Notes: generated by a model not told the origin, from the sequence alone. Positions 30,733 through 39,208 are shown, numbered from the stretch's first letter. The stretch is DNA of 43,558 bases from a virus (IMGVR_UViG_3300025093_000042:1-43558); one strand, 5' to 3'. Numbers and translations are program-made.

Positions 30733-31278
30733 ATGTCAGAGACATTCACCCCGGTCATCACTGAGGCCGGGTTCACTGCCGCGTTGTCTGCGAAGACAGG
30801 TGGCTTTGCGGTGGACATCACCCATGTTGCCGTTGGCAGCACCGGATATGCCGTGCCGACCAATGCGCTTGGCCGAGCCACGCAAACCGCTTTGACCCAA
30901 GAACGCCAGCGTGTGGCCATTCAGGATGCCCGCGACGTAGGCAATGGGCAGACTGACATTTCATTCGTGGTCGAAGGGGCTGGTGATTTCTACATTAAGG
31001 AAGTCGGTTTTTTCATGGATGATGGCACATTGTTCGCCGTCGCATCGCACCCCACGCAGGCCCTTATCTGGAAATCGGAAATTTCCCGCGCGGCCATCGC
31101 GCTGGAACTGGTGCTGGAAGCGGTTGATCCGGACAGCATCAACATCGTGTCCGCTGGTCCGCCGCTGACGCTTTTGATGACCCGCGAAATCGCAACCCTT
31201 TCAACCTTCGCGATGCAAAATGCGCTGGAAAATTTGCGCCTTGCTGACCGCATCCGCGACATCACAGGAGACTACTGA
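30733..31278 (+). CDS. Tail fibre/collar protein, gpH N-terminal type (DUF3751)
   Basis: 181 residues. FTPVITEAGFTAALSAKTGG, VDITHVAVGSTGYAVP and FYIKEVGFFMDDGTLFAVAS match the N-terminal base-attachment domain of P2-like fibres. Here the protein ends soon after that domain, so the distal fibre must come from the next gene(s). Split fibres ease exchange of host-range modules. Confidence 0.88.
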   Translation: MSETFTPVITEAGFTAALSAKTGGFAVDITHVAVGSTGYAVPTNALGRATQTALTQERQRVAIQDARDVGNGQTDISFVVEGAGDFYIKEVGFFMDDGTLFAVASHPTQALIWKSEISRAAIALELVLEAVDPDSINIVSAGPPLTLLMTREIATLSTFAMQNALENLRLADRIRDITGDY

Positions 31279-31976
31279 TGGTGGAAACCACCCATGAAGC
31301 GCTGTTGCGCCAGACGGCAACGGCTGAAGAACTACTGACCTACTTTCAGGGCAGCCGTGCTGACATTGATGCGCGTGTCGCGGCGAAAGAGGCAGAGGTT
31401 GACGGCTTTCTTGCTTCGGCCACTAGTAAGCTAACTGTGGCGGCGGAAAAGCTATACGATCCTGCCACGCTTTATGCCAAAACAACAGCCGGAGCGGTCG
31501 CTGACCCTGCCGACAACACGCGAACCGAATGGTTCGCTGTGACGCCTTCGCTGAGTTCGTATTTCTACACGATGAACGCGGCGTCTTACCGTGCGGTTAT
31601 CAATCTCAGTCGAATGTATGTCGCTGCGCCCGGATATTATGAAGATCCGCAATATGGGAACGACAAGTGTTCGTCTCGTATCGAATTCGTGTTGGTTGGC
31701 ACTGGCACTTCAACAGAAGACATCAACACCGCACTGGCAGACCAGGCAGTTGATCCACTTAATGTGGGCGCTTGGTCTTATGGTGTTTACTCCTATGAAT
31801 TGCCAATTCTGGTGGTTCCGGGCGCAAACACTGGTGGCGTTTTGATGGCCCGGTTCAAGAATGACCCATATGTGGCTGCAAATGGGATCGACGAGAACAC
31901 TCCCTCGCAAGAAATCATGACCTTTGGCGGGAACTCTTCTTTTGGCGTTTCAAGCGTCAAGGTGCACTTGAGATAA
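31278..31976 (+). CDS. Putative distal tail fibre / receptor-binding protein
   Basis: 232 residues. An N-terminal helical stem (HEALLRQTATAEELLTYFQG, then ARVAAKEAEVDGFLASATSK) is followed by a beta-rich Tyr/Asn-rich C-terminal domain (SSYFYTMNAASYRAVINLSR). Start overlaps the collar-domain stop by one base. The region is AT-richer than the tail genes around it, as host-range genes often are. Function by position and form. Confidence 0.65.
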   Translation: MVETTHEALLRQTATAEELLTYFQGSRADIDARVAAKEAEVDGFLASATSKLTVAAEKLYDPATLYAKTTAGAVADPADNTRTEWFAVTPSLSSYFYTMNAASYRAVINLSRMYVAAPGYYEDPQYGNDKCSSRIEFVLVGTGTSTEDINTALADQAVDPLNVGAWSYGVYSYELPILVVPGANTGGVLMARFKNDPYVAANGIDENTPSQEIMTFGGNSSFGVSSVKVHLR

Positions 31977-31986
31977 GGACAAGAAA

Positions 31987-32388
31987 ATGGAACAGATACC
32001 AACCATTGAAGAAGTTAGGGCCGCTGAAGCGGAAGCGGTGCGCTCTGGCATTCGGCAGCGTATTGAGCAAAACGCGGGCGACCCGCTTTCTATGCTTGGA
32101 ACAACCGCTGATGCTGCCGCGCTGTCTACACTCGGGATCGCTGCCCTAACCACAGCCATGGCAAGTGCCGGAAATTACACCGATTTCAAGAAGGCGTTTT
32201 TGGATGCGCTTGGCAAACTAGCCGGGGGCCAAGATATGGTGGCTGTGAGCACCTCGTTTCTTCAGAAAATTGAAGCCGGTGAAGTCATCATTCCGGCCAT
32301 GGCCAAAGGCATGGGTGAAGTGATTGCCGACATTGAAGAGCGCAGCACTGCCGTATCTCAAGCGCTTATCGCGGCTCGGTCAGGCTGA
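31987..32388 (+). CDS. Hypothetical protein after the fibre gene (possible fibre assembly protein)
   Basis: 133 residues, helical and Ala-rich (EQIPTIEEVRAAEAEAVRSG, then TTADAAALSTLGIAALTTAM, and a C-terminal MAKGMGEVIADIEERS). Position is that of a tail fibre chaperone, but it lacks the usual fibre-assembly signatures. Overlaps the nuclease start by one base. Confidence 0.65.
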   Translation: MEQIPTIEEVRAAEAEAVRSGIRQRIEQNAGDPLSMLGTTADAAALSTLGIAALTTAMASAGNYTDFKKAFLDALGKLAGGQDMVAVSTSFLQKIEAGEVIIPAMAKGMGEVIADIEERSTAVSQALIAARSG

Positions 32389-32732
32389 TGTATGTCTACA
32401 AGGCCCGCGTCACGGATGTCTATGACGCGGACACCATCACCGTTGATGTGGACCTTGGGTTTCATGCTTGGCTGAAGAAGGTCAAGGTTCGCCTCTATGG
32501 GATTGATGCGCCGGAAATGCGCGGGGTCGAACGCCCGGATGGGCTGGTGTCCCGCGATTGGCTGCGGCGCGAAATCCTCGGCAAAGACATCGTGATGCGG
32601 ACCTACAAAGACGGCACGGGCAAAGGCAAATATGGCCGCTGGCTTGCCGAACTCTACCGCGCAGAAGGCGATGCGGTCAGCATCAATCAAGAACTCGTAA
32701 CGAACGGCTTGGCGGAACCGGCAAGCTACTGA
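32388..32732 (+). CDS. Staphylococcal-nuclease-like (thermonuclease/SNase) protein
   Basis: 114 residues. DVYDADTITVDVDLGF, then KVRLYGIDAPEMRG (R35, D40, E43) and GKYGRWLAELY (R84) retain the metal-binding acids and both catalytic arginines of SNase. Shorter than the secreted family members; no signal peptide is visible. It lies within the tail module, between fibre and sheath genes, directly coupled to the gene upstream. A virion-associated or late cytoplasmic nuclease is possible. Confidence 0.9.
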   Translation: MYVYKARVTDVYDADTITVDVDLGFHAWLKKVKVRLYGIDAPEMRGVERPDGLVSRDWLRREILGKDIVMRTYKDGTGKGKYGRWLAELYRAEGDAVSINQELVTNGLAEPASY

Positions 32733-32779
32733 GCGGGCCGAACGGCCCATAACCCGACCCCGGTGGAAGCCGGGATAAG

Positions 32780-32808
32780 CCCGGCAGATGCGTGCCGGGT
32801 TTTCTTTT
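32780..32808 (+). terminator. Intrinsic terminator before the sheath gene
   Basis: CCCGGCA (32780-32786) pairs with TGCCGGG (32793-32799), followed by TTTTCTTTT. It separates fibre/nuclease genes from the sheath gene 17 bases on. A short GC hairpin GGGCC-GAAC-GGCCC (32735-32748) stands just upstream. Late transcription must read through or restart here. Confidence 0.78.
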
Positions 32809-32824
32809 GGCAAAGGAGAAAGCA

Positions 32825-34003
32825 ATGGCTTTTGCAAGTTTCCACCACGGCACGCGACTGGCGGAATCCAATGAAACCCCCGTTCTGGTGCAGATCGCGC
32901 AGACGGCGGTTGTCGGCCTTCTGGGCACGGCACCCGATGCGGACGCAACCAAGTTTCCGCTGAACACCCCTGTTCTTCTAAAGGGCACGCCCAAGGATGC
33001 AGTTGACCTTGGCGACACGGGCACCCTGAAAGATGCGGTGGATGACGTATTTGACCAGATTGGCGCTTACACCGTGGTCATCCGCGTCGAAGAAGGTGCT
33101 GACCTTGCCGCGACCCAATCCAATCTGGTGGGGGATGCGACCACGCTGACCGGCGTTCACGCGCTGAAGAAGGCCGAAGCACAACTTGGCATCAAGCCCC
33201 GGCTTATCGCGGCACCCGGCTTCACCAGTGGCGACGGTGTGACCGCCAACCCTGTGGTGGCTGAGTTGGTCGGAGTTCTGAACGAACTGAAGGCCGTGGC
33301 CTTTGTTGATGGTCCGGACACCACCGATGCCGATGCGCTGGCCTATCGCGCCTTGATCGGGTCGCAGCGTGTCTATGTTGTGGACCCCAAGGTGCTGGTT
33401 TGGGATACCGACACGAACGCCTATGTGGCGCGGCCCGCGTCGGCCCGTTTTGCCGGGGTGCAGGCCCGCGTCGATACCAACCTTGGGTTCTGGCATTCCC
33501 TGTCAAACAAGCCCATCAACGGCATCGGCGGCGCGTCACGCACCGTGACTTACGGTGCGCAGGCGAACTACCTGAACGAAAACCACGTGGGCACCATCAT
33601 CAACATGGGGTCCGGTTTCATCACTTGGGGCAACCGCGCTGCGACCAGCGATGACCTGTGGGTGTTCCTGTCGGTGCGCCGGACGGCTGACTTTATCAAT
33701 GAGGCAATGGAAAAAGCCTATCTGGAATTCGTGGACAAGCCGTTCTCTGCGGCGAACCTGAAGTTCATGCTGGAAAGCGGCAACGCGGCCATGCGCACCT
33801 TCAAGGCCGATGGGGCGATTTTGGGTGGGCGTGTCTGGATTGATGAAGACCAGAATGACCCGACCGAAATGGCGGCGGGGAAAATCACCCTGTCCATGGA
33901 ATTCGAACCGCCCGCGCCGATGGAAGACATCCGGTTCATCGCGCATCGCAACATCCAGTATTATCTGGAACTGACCAAAGAAGCGCTGAAGGCGGCTGCG
34001 TAA
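32825..34003 (+). CDS. FI: Contractile tail sheath protein (FI)
   Basis: 392 residues from the ATG with AAAGGAG upstream. P2 FI type: FASFHHGTRLAESNETPVLV, IQTAVVGLLGTAPDAD-like start, VHALKKAEAQLGIKPRLIAA, GSQRVYVVDPKVLVWDTDTN and the C-terminal WIDEDQNDPTEMAAGKITLS. Forms the contractile sheath around the tube. Its own ribosome site follows a terminator, so expression may be separately set. Confidence 0.95.
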   Translation: MAFASFHHGTRLAESNETPVLVQIAQTAVVGLLGTAPDADATKFPLNTPVLLKGTPKDAVDLGDTGTLKDAVDDVFDQIGAYTVVIRVEEGADLAATQSNLVGDATTLTGVHALKKAEAQLGIKPRLIAAPGFTSGDGVTANPVVAELVGVLNELKAVAFVDGPDTTDADALAYRALIGSQRVYVVDPKVLVWDTDTNAYVARPASARFAGVQARVDTNLGFWHSLSNKPINGIGGASRTVTYGAQANYLNENHVGTIINMGSGFITWGNRAATSDDLWVFLSVRRTADFINEAMEKAYLEFVDKPFSAANLKFMLESGNAAMRTFKADGAILGGRVWIDEDQNDPTEMAAGKITLSMEFEPPAPMEDIRFIAHRNIQYYLELTKEALKAAA

Positions 34004-34082
34004 GCCTTCATTCCCCACAATCTGGAACTGACAGGTGCGCCTTGGCGCATCTGTTTCCGGTTACGCTGAACAGGAGACAGCT

Positions 34083-34592
34083 ATGAAATCCACCCCCGCA
34101 TATATCCTTCGCAACTGCGCCCTGTGGGCAAATGAAGATGTGAAGGTTGGCCAGTTTTCCGAAGTGTCGATTTCGATGCCGAAGGAAAAGACAGAAGGCT
34201 TCCGCAATGGCGGTATGATTAAAGAGCGCAAGGCAAGCATGGGCTATGAACATGATGACCTTGAATTCACCATGACCGCGTTCGACCCCGAAACCATCAA
34301 GCTGATGACCGGCAAGCCCGGCACGGAACACCCATTCATGGTGACCGGCGCAACGGTCGATGAAGACGGCGTGACCCACAGCGCGGTCTATTACGTGCGC
34401 GGTCGGCTGGTGACCGGTGACGCGGGCAACTGGAAGCCCGGCGACAAGGCCGAACTGAAATGCACCGTGGTGCAGAACTATGCCAAGCTGGAAATCGACG
34501 GGTCTGAAATCTTCGAGATTGATGACTTCGACTTTTCCGTTGGTGGTGTCAGCCAGACCGGCGACATCCGTAGCGCCCTGCTGCTGAACTAA
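34083..34592 (+). CDS. FII: Major tail tube protein (FII)
   Basis: 169 residues, CAGGAG ahead of the ATG. LRNCALWANEDVKVGQFSEV, then EKTEGFRNGGMIKERKASMG and the C-terminal EIFEIDDFDFSVGGV are the P2 FII signature. The tube lies within the sheath and conducts DNA. Confidence 0.95.
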   Translation: MKSTPAYILRNCALWANEDVKVGQFSEVSISMPKEKTEGFRNGGMIKERKASMGYEHDDLEFTMTAFDPETIKLMTGKPGTEHPFMVTGATVDEDGVTHSAVYYVRGRLVTGDAGNWKPGDKAELKCTVVQNYAKLEIDGSEIFEIDDFDFSVGGVSQTGDIRSALLLN

Positions 34593-34602
34593 GGGGTGAG
34601 GC

Positions 34603-34932
34603 ATGGAACTCCCGATTGAAGTCAAGCTGAAGCGCCCCATCAAGCACGGTGAAGAAACCATTGATGTTTTGGTTTTCGATGAACCGGACCTTGATGCGCA
34701 GATTGCCTATGCTGAATTGGAACAGACATTTTCCGACCCGCCCACAGAGGTGGATGGCGGCAAGGTCATCCGGTTCTGGATTTCGCATCTGGCAGGTGTG
34801 CCGATTGAAATCGCGGGCAAGGTCAAAGGTGCGGACCACGGAGCAGTCGAAGATGCCTTGGATGCAATCCTTGGGATCAAGAAGGCATCTGGTGACGGCG
34901 GATCGGCGGGAAACGAGACCCCGGCAAAGTAG
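34603..34932 (+). CDS. E: Tail assembly chaperone E (unshifted product)
   Basis: 109 residues. VKLKRPIKHGEETIDVLVFD, then EPDLDAQIAYAELEQTFSD is the gpE/gp41-type tail assembly family that coats the tape measure during tube assembly. The reading frame ends six codons after a GGGAAAC slippery site, and a fraction of ribosomes should shift into the following frame. Overlap and order as in P2 E/E'. Confidence 0.92.
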   Translation: MELPIEVKLKRPIKHGEETIDVLVFDEPDLDAQIAYAELEQTFSDPPTEVDGGKVIRFWISHLAGVPIEIAGKVKGADHGAVEDALDAILGIKKASGDGGSAGNETPAK

Positions 34933-35081
34933 CGAGTGACCTGCGCTTTGCCGCCGGGTTCGTGGCAAAGGTTCTATCTACCCCGTTGCGGGATGTTCTG
35001 GCCATGAAGATGTCCGAGTTCGACCGCTGGCACAAAACTGCCATTCAGGTTCATGACGCGACGCGATTGAAGTTTGAATGA
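34603..35081 (+). CDS. E': Tail assembly chaperone E+E' (-1 frameshift product)
   Basis: 104 residues of E are joined, after the AAC codon at 34912-34914, to 55 residues read one base back (next codon at 34914), giving 159. The E' part reads GKVASDLRFAAGFVAK, TPLRDVLAMKMSEFDRW and HKTAIQVHDATRLKFE, with TGA at 35079-35081. This frame has no plausible start of its own near its beginning. The ratio of E to E+E' is needed for correct tail length in P2 and lambda (G/GT). Join: 34603-34914 and 34914-35081. Confidence 0.88.
34908..34958 (+). promoter_or_regulatory. Programmed -1 ribosomal frameshift signal
   Basis: GGGAAAC at 34908-34914 stands in the phase G_GGA_AAC in E, the canonical X_XXY_YYZ. 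After an 8-base spacer, GGCAAAG (34923-34929) can pair perfectly with CTTTGCC (34946-34952). An alternative pairing is CCCGGC (34920-34925) with GCCGGG (34953-34958). The E stop codon lies in the hairpin loop. Confidence 0.88.
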
Positions 35082-35085
35082 CGCG

Positions 35086-35376
35086 TCAGCCCTGCATCTT
35101 CCGCCGGACATGTTTGCGGTATGCTTTGTTGCGATAGCCTGCGCGGCCCTGCTGCGCGGGCTTTTCTGCCAGTGGCTGCTGGAAGGCATTCAACTGATTT
35201 GACTTCAGGCTGCGCGTCGGAGCCGACTGATAGGTGAAGGCGCGATAGATCAAAATCAGCAATGCTGCGAACGCCAGTGCGCCCCATAAGCCTCCCCCAA
35301 ACACACCGACAAAGATGGTCGCCGCGACTGCGGCGGCAATCATGAAGATGGCAAAGATCATCGCAAAAACTTCCAT
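35086..35376 (-). CDS. Minus-strand membrane protein (moron; possible superinfection exclusion)
   Basis: 96 residues, MEVFAMIFAIFMIAAAVAAT onward. Two closely spaced membrane segments (about 4-24 and 27-45) are followed by a basic, Gln/Lys-rich cytoplasmic tail (AGYRNKAYRKHVRRKMQG). It lies against the tail genes, between E' and tape measure. It has a near-consensus promoter of its own (35383-35411) whose start falls about on the ATG. Such morons are expressed in the lysogen and often change the cell envelope or exclude other phages. The specific role is unknown. Confidence 0.75.
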   Translation of the reverse strand: MEVFAMIFAIFMIAAAVAATIFVGVFGGGLWGALAFAALLILIYRAFTYQSAPTRSLKSNQLNAFQQPLAEKPAQQGRAGYRNKAYRKHVRRKMQG

Positions 35377-35382
35377 GCCTTG

Positions 35383-35411
35383 AACATAGGCATTTTTACC
35401 TGATTTTTCAA
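35383..35411 (-). promoter_or_regulatory. Promoter of the minus-strand moron
   Basis: On the minus strand, TTGAAA (complement of 35406-35411) and TATGTT (complement of 35383-35388) are exactly 17 bases apart. The predicted start lies close to the ATG at 35376, so the mRNA would be leaderless. No phage operator is visible, which would allow expression in the lysogen. Confidence 0.65.
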
Positions 35412-35428
35412 CTCGCGAGACAGCAAGC

Positions 35429-38400
35429 ATGGCGACCAAGCGCATCGAAGCACGGTTGGCGATTAAGGCCGTAGACCAATACTCCGGCATGTTGAAAAAC
35501 ATGCGCACGGTGACGGGTCGATTTGCTGACAGCGTTCGTTCCAAGATGGGCGGGCTGCAAAACCTGCGCGGCCCCCTGAAGCTGATTGAAGACTTCCGTA
35601 GGCAACAGCAGGTGGTTCGCCGCTCTGGTGAGGCAATGGAAGCGGCACGTGAAAAGCAGCGGCGCTTGCTGGCTGAAATTCGTGCAACACGAAACCCAAG
35701 CGCACAGTTGCGCCGTGAGTTTGACCGCGCCCGCCAGTCGGCTGACCGGCTGGAACAGCAGCACCGCCAAAACCGCCGGGCTTTGCACGGATTGCAAGGA
35801 CAACTCCGCAATGCTGGTGTGAACACGGGTGACCTTGCAGGTGAACAGCGCCGTCTGGCAGGTGCGCTGGACAGCGCCAATGCGTCCTTTGGGCGGCAAA
35901 TGGAACGCCTGCGGCGATTGGAGCGCATGCAGGGCCGCATCGCAGAAGCGCGTGAACGCATGGACAGATCGCTGGCGACCGCTGCTAATCTGTCGTTTGT
36001 CGGTAACGCCTCGATGCAAACTGGTCGCCGGATTATCGCGGGCCTTCGGTCGCCAGTTCAGCAGGCCATCGAGTTCGAAAGCGCGATGTCGGATGTGAAG
36101 AAGGTTGTCGATTTCGATAGTCCTGCAGCCTTCAAGCAAATGTCCGAAGATATTCTGGAACTTTCCACACGCATCCCCATGGCGTCCGAAGGCTTGGCGC
36201 AAATCGTGGCAGCTGGTGGGCAATCCGGTCTGAAGAATGAAGAACTTCTGAAGTTCGCAGAACTGGCGGCGAAGGTAGGCGTAGCCTTTGATATTTCTGC
36301 CGAGCGGTCGGGCGATGCAATGGCGAACATCAAGACGGCTTTGGGCCTGTCTCTGGATGAAACCAGTGCGCTCTTTGATGCGATGAACCATCTGTCAAAC
36401 AATATGGCATCGACCGCACCAAAGGTTTTGGACTTCACGACGCGGGTTGCTGCGGACGGCAAGGTTAAGGGGTTCGACCCCACCGAAACACTGGCATTCG
36501 GCTCTGCCATGATCGCGGCTGGCGCACAAGCTGATGTTGCGGCAACATCCTTCCGGAATATGAGTAAGGCGCTTGTACGGGGTGCAGCTTCGACGCCGAA
36601 GCAACGGGCGGCATTCAAGTCCCTTGGTTTGGATGCAGCGCAGGTCGCTAGGCGTATGCAGGAAGATGCGGTTGGGACAACGCTTGATGTGATGGAACGC
36701 ATTAACCAGCTTCCAGAGCATCTTCGCTCTTCAACAGTGTCCCAGATTTTTGGCGACGAGGCCCGCGCACTTATGCCCTTGATTGGCAACTTGGATTTGC
36801 TGCGCGAGTCCTTGGGGTTGGTGTCTGAAGAGCGCGATTACCTTGGCAGCGCTGAAGCTGAATATGCGGCGCGTGCGGAAACCACCGCGAACAACATCCA
36901 GCTGATGCGCAACCAAATGGCCCGCTTGGGTGTCAGCATCGGTGAAGTTGTCTTGCCCCACCTGAATGACCTGTTGGAGCGGTCACAGGGTATCATCGAC
37001 CGATTTGTGAAGTGGACCAAAGAGCATCCCAAGCTGACCAAATGGTTGGTTTTGGGTGGTGCTGCCATCGGTGCAATGGCAATCGCGGGTGGCGCGTTGC
37101 TGACTGCCGCTGCCGGTTTGATCGGGACTTTGGCTGTGCTTCGCTTTGGTCTGATTGGTCTCGGTGCCCGCGCAGCCTTCGCAGCAGGTGACCTTTTGGG
37201 GGTTGGCCGTGCGTTTGGTGGGTTGGTCCGCCTTGCGCCGTTTGCCCTGTCTGGCTTGCTGAAGCCGGTGAAGTGGGGGGCAAAGTTGATCGGGCGTATT
37301 CCTTGGGTGCGGTTGGCTGGTCGCCTTGCGATTGGGAGTCTGTTGTTTCCATTCCGTTGGACATCGCGTTTCATCCCGAAAATCGGTTGGGCGCGACTGG
37401 CGGGACGGCTGGCAATTAGCAGCCTGCTGTTTCCATTCCGTTGGACTTCCCGCCTCATTCCCAAGATTGGGTGGGCCAAACTTGCGGGCAAGCTGGCGCT
37501 TAGTTCGTTGGTGACGCCCTTGCGGTGGACGGCGGCTTTGTTGCCCAACTTCGCACCCGCGTTGGCGAGGTTCGCCGGATTTAGGCGTTCAGCGTCTGCT
37601 GAAATGGCAGCGCTGTCTTCCAATGTTCAGCGGCATTCCGCGTCTATGCAGCGAAGCATGTCTCGCGTGAAGTGGGGCGCGTTCTCTGCTGGGGCAATGG
37701 GCTTCCTTGCGATGCGCAATGTGCCCGACAATCCCGAAGACCTTGCGGCGTTTCAAGAAAGCAATGTCCGGTCGATGGACCGGTTCTTCCGAAGCACGCC
37801 GGGCATCAGCCATCTGATTGAGGGGTACGAGCGCACCTTTGAATGGGTTCATGGAAAACCGCCACCGGTTGAACCAGCCCTGTTACCGAATGAGCCGGGC
37901 GTCCGGGCTGCTGCTGACACCGTTTATCAGTTTGCCGGTGAGCAAGACCTGCCAACGGCAGAGCGCATCGCGCACCTGCGCGAAGAGGTTGCGGCGTATC
38001 GGGAAGAAGTGGAGGCGGCAAAGGCTGCACTGGAAGCCACCCCTGAATTCGGAAGTGGAATAACCAATCCACTGCGTGTCCAGGCGCAGGGTGAATTGGA
38101 TGCGGCTGAAGCTGGTCTTCGCCGTGCTGAAGATAGGCTGAAGAGCGCTGAAGCTGCATCGGCGCAGCTGACAGAGGCGCTTCAAGTGTTGAATGGTACT
38201 GAGGTTGCGCCTGAAATCAGCACCGCTTCCATTGATCGCGCGTTGGCAAAGGTGCAGCAATTGGCTGCTGGAATTCGGGCTTTGCCTTCTGGTGGGTCTG
38301 GCGAAGTGCCATCGCCCAAGCCTGCTGGTGCCCGGGCTGGGGGCGGTCCGGTTTGGTCGGGTCTGCCCTATCTGGTGAACGAAGACACGCCGCGTTCGGA

Positions 38401-38776
38401 GTGGTTTGTACCGTCCCGGTCCGGCGGCATTCTAAATGTCGGGCAAGCGCAGTCGGCTTTCCGGTCCTATCTGACCTCAGTCGGCCCGCGCCAGATGCGC
38501 CGCCCTGCCTCTTCGGCGGCATTCGCTGCGGGGGCGTCACGAGTTCGTGCGGCAAGCCTTGCCGCGCTTTCGGCAACCGCTGTTGCCCTTCCTGCGGCGG
38601 CGGCACCGGCGGCGGCTGGTAAGGTTGGTGGCGGTGATGTGCGTGTTGAAATCAATGGCGGCATCAACGTGCAGGTTCCATCGGGCGTCACTGATCCTGA
38701 ACTTATCGCAGATTTGGTGCTTGATCGGGTTGGCGACCGCGTGAGCGGAACGATTGACGCCAGCTTTTCTGACTAG
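35429..38776 (+). CDS. T: Tape measure protein (T)
   Basis: 1115 residues. N-terminal coiled coils (about 40-190), then the TP901-type domain (SAMSDVKKVVDFDSPAAFKQ, GQSGLKNEELLKFAELAAKV, LGLSLDETSALFDAMNHLSN). Hydrophobic membrane-like segments follow at about 540-620, and a three-fold 28-residue repeat at about 628-711. Then a further coiled region (EHLREEV-like, about 850-940) and an Ala-rich end. Length sets the tail length: about 1100 residues suits a tail of roughly 150-170 nm by the usual 1.5 angstrom per residue. Starts after the minus-strand moron. Confidence 0.95.
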   Translation: MATKRIEARLAIKAVDQYSGMLKNMRTVTGRFADSVRSKMGGLQNLRGPLKLIEDFRRQQQVVRRSGEAMEAAREKQRRLLAEIRATRNPSAQLRREFDRARQSADRLEQQHRQNRRALHGLQGQLRNAGVNTGDLAGEQRRLAGALDSANASFGRQMERLRRLERMQGRIAEARERMDRSLATAANLSFVGNASMQTGRRIIAGLRSPVQQAIEFESAMSDVKKVVDFDSPAAFKQMSEDILELSTRIPMASEGLAQIVAAGGQSGLKNEELLKFAELAAKVGVAFDISAERSGDAMANIKTALGLSLDETSALFDAMNHLSNNMASTAPKVLDFTTRVAADGKVKGFDPTETLAFGSAMIAAGAQADVAATSFRNMSKALVRGAASTPKQRAAFKSLGLDAAQVARRMQEDAVGTTLDVMERINQLPEHLRSSTVSQIFGDEARALMPLIGNLDLLRESLGLVSEERDYLGSAEAEYAARAETTANNIQLMRNQMARLGVSIGEVVLPHLNDLLERSQGIIDRFVKWTKEHPKLTKWLVLGGAAIGAMAIAGGALLTAAAGLIGTLAVLRFGLIGLGARAAFAAGDLLGVGRAFGGLVRLAPFALSGLLKPVKWGAKLIGRIPWVRLAGRLAIGSLLFPFRWTSRFIPKIGWARLAGRLAISSLLFPFRWTSRLIPKIGWAKLAGKLALSSLVTPLRWTAALLPNFAPALARFAGFRRSASAEMAALSSNVQRHSASMQRSMSRVKWGAFSAGAMGFLAMRNVPDNPEDLAAFQESNVRSMDRFFRSTPGISHLIEGYERTFEWVHGKPPPVEPALLPNEPGVRAAADTVYQFAGEQDLPTAERIAHLREEVAAYREEVEAAKAALEATPEFGSGITNPLRVQAQGELDAAEAGLRRAEDRLKSAEAASAQLTEALQVLNGTEVAPEISTASIDRALAKVQQLAAGIRALPSGGSGEVPSPKPAGARAGGGPVWSGLPYLVNEDTPRSEWFVPSRSGGILNVGQAQSAFRSYLTSVGPRQMRRPASSAAFAAGASRVRAASLAALSATAVALPAAAAPAAAGKVGGGDVRVEINGGINVQVPSGVTDPELIADLVLDRVGDRVSGTIDASFSD
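37310..37561 (+). repeat. Three tandem 84-base repeats inside the tape measure gene
   Basis: Units start at 37310, 37394 and 37478. Units 1 and 2 are nearly identical (RLAGRLAIGSLLFPFRWTSR and RLAGRLAISSLLFPFRWTSR), sharing TGTTTCCATTCCGTTGGAC exactly; unit 3 is diverged (KLAGKLALSSLVTPLRWTAA). Each gives an amphipathic or membrane-active 28-residue segment. Unequal crossing over could change their number. Confidence 0.85.
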
Positions 38777-38785
38777 GGGTGACAC

Positions 38786-39208
38786 ATGGCTGGACCTGTG
38801 ACCATGGCCTTGGGGCCATTCATGTTTCGCGCCCACGGCTTCGGCTACACCGGCGTCGGGCGCAAGCTGGATACCGCATGGGCTGAGATTGAAACTGCGG
38901 GGCGGCTGAACGCTCTGCAGTGGACCGGTCCACGCACCGAAGTGGTGACAATCAATGGCGTGCTATTCCCGCAAGAGTTCGGCGGGGCTGGCACATTGGA
39001 GGGCGTGCGACTTGCTGCAAAATCCGGCGTGCCGCTGATGTTGGTTTCTTTGGGTGGCAAGGTTTTTGGCAGTCACGCCATTCAGAAGGTGGATGAAGAC
39101 CGGGCGTTCCATGACCGCTACGGCACGCCCGGTCGCAACGCCTACACAATCGAAGTGAAGCGCATCGGCGCGGGTTTCTCGCTGCTGTCTTTGTTGGGGC
39201 TTATCTGA
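38786..39208 (+). CDS. U: Tail protein U
   Basis: 140 residues. MALGPFMFRAHGFGYTGVGR, then ALQWTGPRTEVVTINGVLFP and FGGAGTLEGVRLAAKSGVPL match P2 gpU, a baseplate-hub linked tail completion protein. One-base overlap with X. Confidence 0.93.
   Translation: MAGPVTMALGPFMFRAHGFGYTGVGRKLDTAWAEIETAGRLNALQWTGPRTEVVTINGVLFPQEFGGAGTLEGVRLAAKSGVPLMLVSLGGKVFGSHAIQKVDEDRAFHDRYGTPGRNAYTIEVKRIGAGFSLLSLLGLI

Noticed and set aside
34003-34080. Terminator between sheath and tube genes
   Set aside because: AGGTGCGC-CTTG-GCGCATCT folds (one G-U pair) but is followed only by GTTTCC, too weak to call.
35377-35961. Long minus-strand extension in front of the moron membrane protein
   Set aside because: The added part is antisense of the tape measure coiled coil, Arg/Ser-rich and unnatural; the promoter ends right at the inner ATG.
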